Under the pieces are notes generated by a model. It saw only the letters and a list, made by a program, of their open reading frames with translations, did no database searches and was not told the origin of the DNA. A program made the translations under genes and the position numbers. This document shows positions 35,201 to 46,171 of a stretch of DNA of 64,000 nucleotides, piece by piece. The DNA lies in assembly GCA_038503075.1 (NCBI GenBank), contig JBCAML010000013.1:1550001-1614000 (forward strand), written 5' to 3'. Each line of letters starts with the position of its first letter. Position 1 is the stretch's first letter. The stretch is from Gyromitra esculenta (Eukaryota > Ascomycota > Pezizomycetes > Pezizales > Discinaceae).

Positions 35201-35568
35201 TAGGTTCGTTAGCTGTTTAGGTGGGGCGTCAGGTGGCTTATGAATATGCCAGAGAACTACTGTGTCAAATAGAGCCATACGGCCAGTCTTGACGGTTTCT
35301 GGTATCGCCCTTGCCACCGGCACTTGGTATCACGCCATATGAGACATAGACACTACAAGGCAAATCGTTTTTTTGTACCTTTCCGGGTAGAGGCTGTATT
35401 TTGAGATATTAGTACGGTAAATCTTCGCACCGGAATGCGAGGTGCTGCGTATCGTATTGTCTGCCTTCCCCGGGTACCCACAATAACTTACCAAGTCTAG
35501 ATCCCATATCTTTATGTGGTAAATAGATATTCCATTCCATATGCTAATATTTTGAGGGCAGATAGATA

Positions 35569-35753
35569 TCGTATAATCTCGAAAATAACGAAATGGCCTA
35601 GGCTGAGACAACAGGAAAGTGCTGTATTACTACTGGCTGAAGGATCAGAATCGGTCTCTGTTTGCTGGTTGAGCTTGCGGTTTAGCCAGTCAGGGCGTGA
35701 TATTCTCATATTGTCTCACCCCGGGCCATTCCGTTACCTCCGAGATCACACGG
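35569..35753. mobile_element. Degenerate MITE with about 44-bp imperfect inverted repeats
   Basis: The left arm TCGTATAATCTCGAAAATAA continues with CGAAATGGCCTAGGCTGAGACA. The right arm on the minus strand reads CCGTGTGATCTCGGAGGTAA, then CGGAATGGCCCGGGGTGAGACA. TA flanks lie at 35567-35568 and 35754-35755. The arms are roughly three-quarters identical, so this is an older insertion. Confidence 0.65.
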
Positions 35754-35755
35754 TA

Positions 35756-36674
35756 GGTATGTCAACCTTGGCTGGATATGCTAATGGTAAGCCTGTTTAG
35801 AGCCTGCAAAATAGATACGTCCAATCTCTATTGGGTAGAGAAATACAATCTCCGAATGAGTAAGAGGTTTAACCGCATAGGGCTTGTATGTGTGTTAATG
35901 CATTCCGCCACCAAGGCAACCGACAGCTTCACTGGCGTATCAAATCAATAGTTACATATAACGCTCTTAGAGGGCAATTGAACGACATTGTATCCACTGG
36001 AGACGACCCCCCCAACAATCCATTATCTAGTGATATGCCTCAGTAGACCTAGCCTCGTTGCCCTGTAGGGGATCGTATGCCCTGAACGAAGAACCGTATC
36101 CTATGTACCCAGAGCACTGGGGGCCTTGAGCTTTAACAAGCCTGTGAAAAGCTCGCAGTCGGGACCTCACGGCGTTCGATCCCTCCTAGCTCGCTCCTAT
36201 GGCTACCACTTCACGGTGGCGCCCTACACAATGCTCTTGAAGCCCTGATATTGGGCTAGGGTTCTCTCATCCTTGTTCTTGGAGGGGGGCAGTCAAGATT
36301 TACTGGTCAGATCAACTGACCAATCAGCATTGAGATTGATTCTTTCCTTACCCCATAGCCCTTCACTTCGTTCAGGGCATGAACTCTTGTTACCCGTGTA
36401 TTTTGAAATATTTATTCGCTCCTCCATCCACCCGATAAAGTCCTATCTACCTATTTAAATACATTCCCCAATACGGAACGCTCCGTGGCTCGAACGGCGA
36501 CTTGAGCAGTCGTCCAGTCTTAGGAAGGGTTCAGGGTAGAACTTCAAAGTGAGGTGGTAAAGGGACCTCTATAGGTAGATTGGTAGGTAAGTATAGACGG
36601 GGCGCACAGATAGCAATTAGTCAGGCGACGAAGCTCTACTACATACCAGCCCAAGTAATAAATAGCATACCAGC
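35756..36674. other. Intergenic, no gene recognised
   Basis: No coding exon, RNA gene or inverted repeat is apparent beyond short unsupported frames. Confidence 0.4.
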
Positions 36675-36688
36675 ACACAGCTAGGCCA

Positions 36689-36892
36689 AGTCGAAGTCTA
36701 AAAACCTAATGAACGAAAATATGCTATTTTTGTAAGGTGGATTTTATAAATCGGGAGAGTTTGGTTTTGTGATTTTGTTTTAGGTTTTGTTTTTGTTTTT
36801 ACGTTTTTGTGTTATGTTTTGTGATTTTGGACTTTTTTAAGAGTACCATAACCTTCGGGTTGAATGTACCTAATTAATAAACAACAACAACA
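36689..36892 (+). mobile_element. Severely 5'-truncated LINE (204 bp) with 14-bp target-site duplication
   Basis: The insert consists of a GT/T-rich 3' untranslated region, the conserved end GAGTACCATAACCTTCGGGT followed by TGAATGTACC, and an (AAC)n tail. The 14-mer ACACAGCTAGGCCA occurs at 36675-36688 and 36893-36906, exactly outside the insert. The CCATAACC..GGTTG-ATG end resembles that of the LINE at 14.7 kb, but the tail unit differs. Confidence 0.85.
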
Positions 36893-36906
36893 ACACAGCT
36901 AGGCCA

Positions 36907-37677
36907 CACATCGAGTGATCTCCTATGATATAAATCCACCACCACCCATGCATGCGCACCCCGCGGCCCGACCCGGCAAAGAAATAGGCTCTCCATCGGC
37001 GATACTCACGATCTTAATATAATATATTTGATTCGAAAATCCAAGACCAAGACCAAAAGCCATAGTCAGGCTACAGAACGGCAGAAAACAAGCCTGGGCC
37101 ATGCAGAGCACAAGTCTGACTATGCCAACATATCGCCGTAACTGCACTGGCTAGATACAAACGAATCAAACACCTTCGACCACGGAAGACATATTCAGAT
37201 GCCCCGTACCTCGTGTCTAATCTCGATCATCTGGGGTGATCATCCAGCCAATCCAAGTTAGCCCAAACCAACCTGCAAAACTGTGGCCACCAGTTCAGCC
37301 CAATGGCCTTCACGCTACGGCAAACGAAATAAGTGCCCCCCCACACAACAGTGGACAGTGATCAAGATACGTGGCTCACGCAAAAGCAAGCCTGACTAAT
37401 ACATTTTCGCCACACTTTGTATCACATTTATAGTATACGATAATAACTCGAAAAAATTGGGCAGCGCGGCGCTTTTGTAAATCTAGCTTAGATTGGTTTT
37501 AGAAATGATCTGGAATCGGCTTAGACAGGCCACCTTATCTCCGAGAGATTCCTTCACGGGTTGAGTAGCAAGTTCAATGATCCGGCAAACGCTACCAATT
37601 TCTCGAGTTTTTACGGTAGTCCGCAAGACGCCTCAGGACGAGCGGGGTGGACTTCAAGGCACATGCCGTGGGTATTA
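36907..37677. other. Intergenic, no gene recognised
   Basis: Only short frames without domains are seen, for example 36923-37147 on the minus strand. Confidence 0.4.
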
Positions 37678-37830
37678 CAGCCTCTGGTAAAATTATTGTA
37701 GAAAAACAAGGGTCCGCGAATGCCCAAGCAGCCAAAATCATAGCCAAAATCTTTCCGATGGACCCGGAAGGCCAATAAAAGCTTGAGATCCTGAGTTGCC
37801 ACAATTCCACAATAATTCTACCGGAGGCTG
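37678..37830. mobile_element. MITE, family B copy 2
   Basis: The ends are CAGCCTCTGGTAAAATTATT (left) and, on the minus strand, CAGCCTCCGGTAGAATTATT (right). TA flanks lie at 37676-37677 and 37831-37832. The interior matches the element at 24818-24959 in the opposite orientation. It is 153 bp long. A lone half-end, CTACAATAATTCTACTAGA, also occurs at about 39000. Confidence 0.85.
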
Positions 37831-37832
37831 TA

Positions 37833-38316
37833 GAGGCCTGCCATAAGCTAATAGGATATACGCCTCTAGGTGGCTCGAGGGATGGGGGAGAAAAGTAAGT
37901 TACTAGTATATACGTTACACTAAAACGTTGACCAGAGCTTCTAGATCGATGCTCCGAGATAGAAGACGACAAGTTGACTGGGCCACGAAATATATTTTCG
38001 TTGAGGAGTGGATTTTGGCACTAGATTTAGGGATTTGTACTTGTATAGTGGCCTCTAGAACCTCCCGGTGCCCGTGTACTCGTGACGATGCAGGTTAAAA
38101 ATTCCGAGTGACGAGGTATGACTGTAAATGATAACACAAAGCGTCCTAACAAAGCACATCGAACAAAGGCTCAGCACGTTAATAGAAATGGCCTTCTTGA
38201 ATCACCAATCCAGGCGCTCTTAGACTGCCTTAAATTAACAACTAAGAACATTTAAATTTGTGGTTAGGGTTAGAATTTTCGGTGATTATAATCATGAAAT
38301 ATCACTCGCTACAGCC
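37833..38316. other. Intergenic, no gene recognised
   Basis: No supported feature. Short minus-strand frames here run into the MITE and are not genes. Confidence 0.35.
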
Positions 38317-38332
38317 TACCCGGCTGTTTGTT

Positions 38333-38378
38333 GTTGTTGTTGTTTATTCATTAGGTACATTCAACCCGAAGGTTATGG
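38333..38378 (-). mobile_element. Ultra-short LINE insertion (about 46 bp) with 16-bp target-site duplication
   Basis: Read on the minus strand, the insert is the last about 30 nt of the same LINE 3' end seen at 36.8 kb (CCATAACCTTCGGGTTGAAT, then GTACCTAATGAATAA) plus an (AAC)n tail. The 16-mer TACCCGGCTGTTTGTT occurs at 38317-38332 and again at 38379-38394, directly on both sides. The exact boundary is blurred by the GTT repeats, but the duplicated block is unambiguous. Confidence 0.85.
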
Positions 38379-39882
38379 TACCCGGCTGTTTGTTAGAAAT
38401 GCCTTCCTGATACACACGAGCTCCAATGCTCGATCGCAGGCCGGTGGGGAAGTCTCGGAGGACGAGCTCTCTGTGGGCTCGGCTCGGCAGTGCTCGGCGG
38501 AGGTTCAGGAAGGAAAAGCATGGGTGCCTCGTGGGCCCGAATATGCAGTATATGGAGGGAGGAAAGCAGAGCCTTCCCTCGGCAGAAAAGCAAACAATTG
38601 ATCTCGTTCGTCTCCCAGCGTGCTCAATGTTGCAACTCTGTTGGATATAGGTCCTACCAGGCCTCAATCGACAGAAAGAGTTACTGTCATGCAATTCTCG
38701 ATCTTAAGGTTGCATAGTTTTGCCCTGGTATTAGAGGGACAGAGGAATAGTAGAGAATCGGGGCGTTCAGTGGCTATGCGCCAGTCACCTATTTTCTACT
38801 TTTACACGAAGGACATTGGAAATGCGTCCTGATACGGTAGTCCTCGAGCGCTCGAACCCAGCTTCAGATAAGGCGAGAGGAGAGGAATTGGCGAGGGGCA
38901 CACGTCCAAGTACATGAAGGCTCGGGGGTTCTAGAATAGTACTATGTATACAGCCAGGGTCGTTATCGGCCTTTAGGGAATCAGGTAAATCGACTCCCTA
39001 CAATAATTCTACTAGATATCTCTTTCTTAGCCCAGAGTCCTAGAATATAGACCCGGAGTGTAGCAGCCGATAGACAAGTATCGAATTTACGGATACCCGT
39101 GCCCTAGACTATTGGTTACTTCTATTCTCAGATAGGCACCGAAGCAACGAAAGTGGTACAGGTGTAGCTACCCACCGTGCCCACCCAGCGTACATCCGAT
39201 CGACAATACAGGTGATAACTTGCTAATTCGAATAGTTCAACATGTAATACGTATACTAAAGCACTAATCGTAAAAAGGCCGGGGGGGTCAATGCCGAGAC
39301 AATACAAACTAAATTATGTTGGAGGTTTCCGGAGACAGATCTAGACCCACGCTCGAATTTCCGCCATATCGACGAATTGACGTCTTATTGATCATCAGCG
39401 GTCCGAATAGTGACGGCCATGCCAGTCTATAGCTGATATATCCAGCTTAAATCACCCTCCTTTACAGGAAACCAATCGCCCAGCTGCAGTAACCAGCAAC
39501 TGCCTCAAAAAACTTGTTTTCCAAGCCACCCTACGTATACCATGACACGGAAGCCCAGCTAAACACGAAAACGCCACAGCTGTCGTAACTCGTACACAGC
39601 AGCCAACACAGCTAGCACGTGTCTAAGCTCAGCTATCATCTAGAGAGCCACAAACGATTATATGAGCCTACACAGCACCACCCCTTATACACCAACAGAA
39701 ATATGCTATATATCGCATGGTGGAATTGACCAGGACACACTATCTACCACCCACGATCCGTCCTTCGACTCGCCCGTATTCCCAGGAGGAAGGAAGGAAG
39801 GCAGAAGTGATACCGCCGCGGAGGCTATCTATGCATACATGCATGCATACACAAAGACGTGTGTGAAGCGAGCCACATCCAT

Positions 39883-39920
39883 CATCCATCCATCCATCCA
39901 TCCATCCATCCATCCATCCA
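39883..39920. repeat. (CATC)n microsatellite
   Basis: About nine uninterrupted CATC units. Confidence 0.9.
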
Positions 39921-40761
39921 CCCGTACGACGTGACCAAGGAAGCAGTCGAGAGAGTGTGTGGTGAGTGGTGAGTGAAGTTCGGCGATGGCACGATTGCGT
40001 TCAAGTGATCTTAAGCTTGGAGGGAGCTCTCAGGCCATAGGTATCGGTATATGCATGCACAGTTGAGAGAGAGGAGCGCTTGTAGTTCTGTAATACTAGC
40101 TGGCTAGCAAGCTGACTAGGTGAGGATTCATGCAGCCCTTTGATGGGTACATGCAGGTGCGGCTCTCGTGGAGAGTACAGTCTTACATATCCGCCTCCGC
40201 ACTTCGAATAGCTACACGTAAGTACCGACTGACCTTCCTCTTCAAGCACCCGGACCCAACGTTGCCAGGCTTGAGCACTCGGTATTGTTTCCGTACCTAC
40301 CTACCCCCCCCCCATAACAGTAAAAACCAATCGTGTCGTCGGTCTCGGTAGGAAGAGGTATACGGCAGGGCACCTATGCCCAAGGCGGGAGATTACAACA
40401 GTAAGGCCGGTGCAACGTATCTGTGTCCCACGGCGGGAATAGAGCTCCAGACATTAGAGTGGGTTCAGGATGATATAACCCGCTGAGCAGTTGGGCAGCT
40501 GGGCAGTTGGGCAGTCTCACCCACCGGGAATATAAGATTGTGAGAATGCACGAGAGTACATACTCCATATACATATTGCCAACATACATACATACATGCC
40601 TACCTACCTCCCCTACACGTCCGTCCCGTCGCCTTGAAATCCCTCACCCCGTAGCACTCCAGTCTACCCACCCACCCAAATCTACCCAGCTACACTTCTA
40701 CCCAGCACGGCTGGCGGCAATGTGCTCGCTCCAGAAGCGTTACACGGGCTCGACCCGGCAG

Positions 40762-40791
40762 AGTACAGTACAGTACAGTACAGTACAGTAC
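40762..40791. repeat. (AGTAC)n microsatellite
   Basis: Six AGTAC units followed by the palindromic words ATATGTAC and GTACATATGTAC. Confidence 0.9.
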
Positions 40792-40828
40792 ATATGTACG
40801 CACCATGTACATATGTACTATATAGCCT

Positions 40829-40875
40829 CCAGCTCCCCAGCTCCCCAGTCCCCAGTCCCCAGTCCCCAGTCCCAG
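40829..40875. repeat. CCCCAG(T/C) minisatellite
   Basis: Tandem six- to seven-nt units (AGCTCCCC, then AGTCCCC) run to the word CAGCAGTAC. An (ACGC)n run follows at about 40942-40960. Confidence 0.8.
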
Positions 40876-43359
40876 CAGTACAGGACAAGGCAGGGCAGGG
40901 ACATTTAATCCCGCCTGTCATTAATCAATGGAACGTTCTCCCACGCACGCACGCACGCACCCGCGATATATTAGAGTACACTACACACTACACACCACAT
41001 CCAGCCGCACCGCGCCATGGAAGGAGTCTAGAAGGTGCTGAATGGAATGAGTATTCGCTCACACTCCCTAGATTTGCCCGGGAGGGTTCCTTCTTGGGGG
41101 CTGCGCGGGTGGGTATGGGTCACGACATATATAGTGTTTTGGAGTGAATTGGGGGGTTCTGGCTTTTTGGCATTGTGGTGATTGAGGGTGATTGAGGGAA
41201 TTGAGATGAGGGAGGGAGGAGGGAGGGAGGGTATTACTGTGTCTGGCTGGGCGGTTTATTGCGGATGTAACCGTGGTTATATAGGTACATGTAGACAGCG
41301 CTCTGGATAGTTCCCTACCTTGAGCTCCCATGCCTACATATCTGCTGGCAGACCCTACTCTGCCATCTCGATATAAGAGTGGGGGTCCACGATACGTGGG
41401 GGGCTGAATCCAAAATGGAAGCTCCGTGTCCGGATAATGTCCCGTGTAACATGGGAATAGTTGGTCTCGTTAAGCTTATTTATGCGTGTCCTGGGTGGTT
41501 CGGGGAGTGGGTGCAAACCCTAATGCAAAGGGGATGGGAGGGGATGGCCCTGAGGTTGAGATTGGGGGACTCCGTGGGGCCAGGCTTCACCGTAGGGTTT
41601 CTGTCAACCCGGGTTGGCAATTGACGCTGGGCTGGCGTCTGCTCGGCCTGCTGAAACACGGTTCATCTCGCTACAGTACACTAGCAATCGCCATCGCCAA
41701 ACGCCAGGCACATACCGCGTAGTCCCCCAATCGATGCTGCTGGCCTCTCTGAGCTCGAATGGCCACAGCAAGAGCTGTCCCATCCCATCCCACTCCTCCA
41801 TCGCCTTTGCTGGCCGCCTTCTCGCTTAGCACCACTGCCACGTCCACGGAACCCGACACTCGCTCGGCTCCGGACGGAGGGCGTCCAGTTGCGGAAACAC
41901 GCCGATGATGGGGCTGTCACGAACAACGGCATGTGTTGGAGATGGGACGGTTGGTGCAGTTTGAAATAGTTTATTTCCATGAGCAGGCGGCCGTGGGGCC
42001 TGTCACGTGGCGTCGTGGCATCGTGGCGCCAAGTGCAGCCTGGAGCGCCGCAGTAGAGCAGAGCAGACAGCGAGACTGGCCCCGGCACCTGCGTGTGGCC
42101 TGGCTGCGTGTATTCCCTCTCACGAGCCCCACCGGACATGCCACAGTCGCGTTTCCCACGCTTTCCCATCCCACTCGTTAGTGCGGCGGTGGGTGTTTCC
42201 AACCGGCTCAATTTCGAGCTGGTCGCCGTCCCAGTTCTTCGTCGGTTCTATCCGCGGGTCTGGCTCGCAAACAGGCAGAGCCCTTACCAAGCAGCGCGCC
42301 ATGCTCGGCACGTGAAGAGCTTGGTCCATCGCGACAATCCGCCCAGAACAGTCTAGCCCGCCCTCCATATACGGCAGCAGTCTACAGGACTAACATTTGT
42401 CCGCAGCCAGCCACTCGCACACATCGAGCACCGGCCGTATTCAAGTCCGTGGTGGGAGTCGGATCTGCGAGATTGTCTTTGATGACCGACTCGCCACCCT
42501 AGGCAGTTGGAAGTTGGAACGATCGCAACGTTCTGTACCACCCTGCCAGTGATGCTGCATCCAAGGGTCCTTTCTCAGCCGCCCTACAAGCTACAGCAAG
42601 GCGGCATGCTGGTTGGTGCGACTGTAGGGCTGGCTCGGCAGAGTGGAGATGGTGATAATGCCTTGGCCATTGGTACATGCTCTGCTGTAGAGCACCACTA
42701 CCAGCAGCGGTGAGGGTGGTCTGATGGAGAGTGGGTGGACGGCGAGGTGTCCCCCCGCATTTCGTCTGCAGTCTCTGGGTATGACCAGGTACGACCCTCC
42801 AGTGCGACAGCCACAGACAGGTTCTCTCGGCCAGGCATGCTCTCCCGACCTGTCAGCGCCCTTTGTTTTTCCTGCAGGCGGCAGGCGACGGCGTGGGACA
42901 GATAAAGGCTCCCTAGAAAAGCAACCCTTCGCCATATATCCCCAACCTTCGCGAAGAATCGCAAATTGCATCCCTGGCTACTGTGCATTGGCGAGCAAGG
43001 CGCACTAATTGCACTTTTCCCTCTCTTCCTCGCTATCTCCCGCCCTTATCTCTAGCCAGCGTGTGGCCTAGGCAGGAATTGGAGATAGCCATCTCAGTAC
43101 CTTAATTACACCTTGCACTTGCGGCAATCGAGGGCAGCGTCGGCAGGGAGTGGGCTCGGCTCCGTCCCAGCCTTGTCCTGCTGCGCTCTGCTCTGCTCCA
43201 CTCGCCCTTCTGCTATATCTAGCATTCCACCACTCCCTCCCGCCCCGATTTCAAATCAAATCCTCATTTCAATCCATCACCGGACTGCTTTGCTGGCTCG
43301 GCCTTTCGTATATTCATGTGTCCCCCTCCACGCCTCTCCACATCCCTCGCACCAGCGAG

Positions 43360-45147
43360 ATGCTAGAAAAACGAGGCCTGTACCACAGCGCGCCGCCGCC
43401 ACACCGCTCCGCCGCCGACGACAGACCAACGCTCCTCGTGACGTGGTGGTGCTGCGCATGCTGTCTCGCCATAATAGCGTGTCGAGTCGTAGGTCGCTAC
43501 TCACGCACCATGCGGGTGTTTGCGGACGACAAATGGATGGCTGCGAGTGCGGTGCCGCTGGTGGTTAGGATGGGGCTGATACACGCCGTGTTGACGCTGG
43601 GGACCAACAACGTGGACTCGCGCGGGATGGAGGAGGAGGAGACGAGGAGGAGGGAGTTGGGGAGTCAATTGGTGCTTTTTGCGAGGGTCATGTATACTGC
43701 TTTGTGAGTTCTCTCCCGCGTTGGTACGTGATGATGATGATGCTGCTGTCTGGGGATTTGGGGATGGCCAATCGTACTGACTCGGACAGTATCTGGAGCC
43801 AGAAGTTCTGCATTACCGAGTTTTATAAACGCCTTACGGTCCACTTCTGGGGGTATGGGTATAACCTGGGTCTCAAGATCATTCGGTGGAGTCTCTTGGT
43901 CACCTTCGCGGCTGCCGTCATTAGCATTTTCGCGGAATGTAGACCAGGCCACAAGTCAGTGCTCCAGCCCTAGCCCTGCCGAAACATATTCGCTTTACTG
44001 ACTTTGATCGGTAGACTTTGTAAGTCTGCCATTGCGCACTACTAATGTAGCTATGTGCTAACTACCTCACTAGGGCAAGTGAAGCCAGATCCAGGGCGTA
44101 AGTCCCCCCTCCCCCGATTCCAATTCCCAGCACTCGACTAACAACCTCCAGCGCAATGCCGCGTATCGTTCCTGCCACTCATATTCATCGGGAGCCTCAA
44201 CGTGCTCACGGACCTGTTCCTAATCTTCTTCCCCGTCCCCGCCATCCTCCGTTCCCGTATGCGGACCCGAACGTCTGTCCTCTCATAAACACGCCCCCCC
44301 AACAAACATAATCTAACACAGCACAGAAAACTACACTTGATATTCCTCTTCTCCCTCTCCGTCCTCCCCGTGACAACAACCCTCTACCGCGTCCCGTCCA
44401 TAATCCAGAAGCAGCAGATCTACGGACAGCCCTACCGCACCCTCTGGGCGTCCATCGAGTCCCTCGCCGCCTGCGTCTGCGCAAACGCCGTAATACTAAA
44501 CAGCTACGCGCGCGGCCGGGGCGTGCGCAAGGGGAAGTTCCGGCCGCCGAGCAGCGAGGAGGACGCGATAGAGCGGCGCACAGTCAGGCTGGGGACGAGG
44601 GTGTGGGGGAGCGATTTGGAGCTGGCGGCGGATGTGGGGATGGGGGTTGATGAGGAGTTGTTGGGCTTGGCGGGGGTGTGTCTTTTTCCTTCCCTTTCCT
44701 CTCTTGGTGGTGGTGGTGCGGTGGTGGCTAACTAGTATCCTGGTGCAGCACAGCGGTAGATCCCCCGTCACTTTCAAAACACCATATTACTACCCCCCGC
44801 CAGCCCCATTACAGACTACGGACGCTCTGGCAGCCCCGGCTATGCCGCACCCGAGATGGGGATTCGAGGATGGCCCGCGGGACGCCGTGGAGCGTGTAGG
44901 GGCGCGGTCGTCGGAGAGTCCGATGGTCCCGGAGAGGGCGCATGACCGGGGGCGGAGGGTTTCGTTTTGTGATGTGGGCGGGCTGCTGAGGGATGAAGAG
45001 AGCCCTGGTGGAGGTCGGCGGAGAGGGAGTGGCAGCGGCAGTGGGGGCGCAAGTGGGAACGACAGCACACGCCCCACGGAGGAAGTAATACTGAACGACG
45101 TCGGAGGCCTCCTCAAGACCGTTGTCGAGGGCGATGCAGAGGCGTAG
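43360..45147 (+). CDS. PTH11-like rhodopsin-domain membrane protein, seven exons including a 5-nt microexon
   Basis: Exons: 43360-43703, 43790-43954, 44015-44019, 44074-44097, 44152-44272, 44327-44675 and 44749-45147. Their sum is 1,407 nt, or 468 residues. The product has about seven membrane segments (near 24-45, 62-82, 103-122, 145-168, 183-212, 222-243 and 256-280). It shows family marks: an Asp/Trp motif FADDKWM, HAVLTLGTNN after the second segment, ECRP..KLWQVKPDPGPQC before the fifth segment and SLNVLTDL in it. Such proteins are fungal plasma-membrane receptors or receptor-like proteins; ligands are unknown. The KLWQV motif is complete only if exon 3 is ACTTT (5 nt), flanked by introns of 60 and 54 nt with good sites and branch motifs. 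The cytosolic tail of about 185 residues is Arg/Ser/Gly-rich and contains the word DVGGLL twice. It faces a second receptor gene at 46172-48008. Confidence 0.85.
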
Positions 45148-46171
45148 GGGGGGGGTTATTGGGATCTTTCTTCTTTGGGTAGCGGGCGATATGGGGGTTT
45201 ATGGGTTAACCTTTTTTTTCTTTTTTTCCCGGCGTTCGGGGTTGGGGTAGTCTAGATGGTTATGGTTATGGGTATGGGTATGGGTACGGGGTATGATACG
45301 ATATTGGTGGCTATGGGTTGACGTTAATGTGAGGGGGGGGTGGAGGGTGAAGGGGGGTGGATGTAGGATATATACAGCTATGCGAGCGCCATACGAAATG
45401 TCTAGTTAATCTCATATATTGCACTTGCGGTATTGTATTGGTGAAAAGGGTTTCATGGAGGTGGTCATGGAGGTAGTTGATGTTGTATTGAGTGCCGGAT
45501 TACACCGCCCCACCTGCACCTGCGCCTATCAGCTGTGATGTAACGATGGTTTTGACAGGTGGTGCTACTAAACTGATCGACACCCCTCAGGGATCTCCCT
45601 CGTCTCTCTAAACTTCTTGCCCCGATGGGCATCAACATGCATGAAAAATCACTCGATTTTGTACAGCTCTACTCCAAACCCCATTCACATTACATCACTC
45701 GGAAACCAAGAAACCACAATTGCTAACGTATATTTATTACTTCATCAGACGTCAATAAGCTCCATATACATGTGTACCAACTCCGCCCTCTAGTATGGCG
45801 TCCCCACAGTGCACAGCCCGAAGCCCCAGATATACATATCCATGGAGCGCTCTGCTGCTGCACCCGAAATTAAAAATCTTGATTGCAAACATGCCCACCC
45901 CCGCTCCCGCTCTACAGCAAACCAACTGGCTTCTACATCACCTTGTACGCTCGCGATCGCACCGAGAAAAAAAAAGATAGAGAAAGAAAAAAAAGCAAAA
46001 AACACCACCCTATGAATGGAAATAATGCACAAGACAAGACAAGAAGAAAAGAAGGTCAAAAAAAAAAAAAAACCTCCCACTGACTCCCCCCGCCTCCTTT
46101 CATCCCCCAACGCCACCATGCACAAAAAGAGCAAAAGAGCAAACAAAAACAAAAAAACAAAAAACAAAGGT
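45148..46171. other. Convergent intergenic region between two receptor genes
   Basis: No gene is seen. It contains G-rich and T-rich runs just after the first stop codon and A-rich runs at 45965-46070, consistent with 3' ends and terminators of two converging transcripts. A GTTATGGTTATGGGTATGGG-like run lies at about 45258-45290. Confidence 0.45.

Larger units (their letters stand above)
38395..43359. other. Long intergenic stretch, increasingly GC-rich, with microsatellites
   Basis: No gene is supported. From about 39.8 kb the sequence becomes visibly more GC-rich and carries simple repeats, listed separately. Overlapping long frames at 41600-43010 run on both strands and in several frames at once. 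That is expected from GC-rich sequence lacking stops, and none shows a domain, signal peptide or splice pattern. It probably includes the promoter of the receptor gene at 43360. Confidence 0.45.

Noticed and set aside
38260..38601. Plus-strand 113-codon frame
   Set aside because: It runs straight through the 46-bp LINE insert and both copies of its target-site duplication, so it is a chance frame.
41600..43010. Several overlapping long frames on both strands
   Set aside because: They overlap in many frames at once in GC-rich sequence, have low-complexity translations, and no domain, splice pattern or signal peptide.
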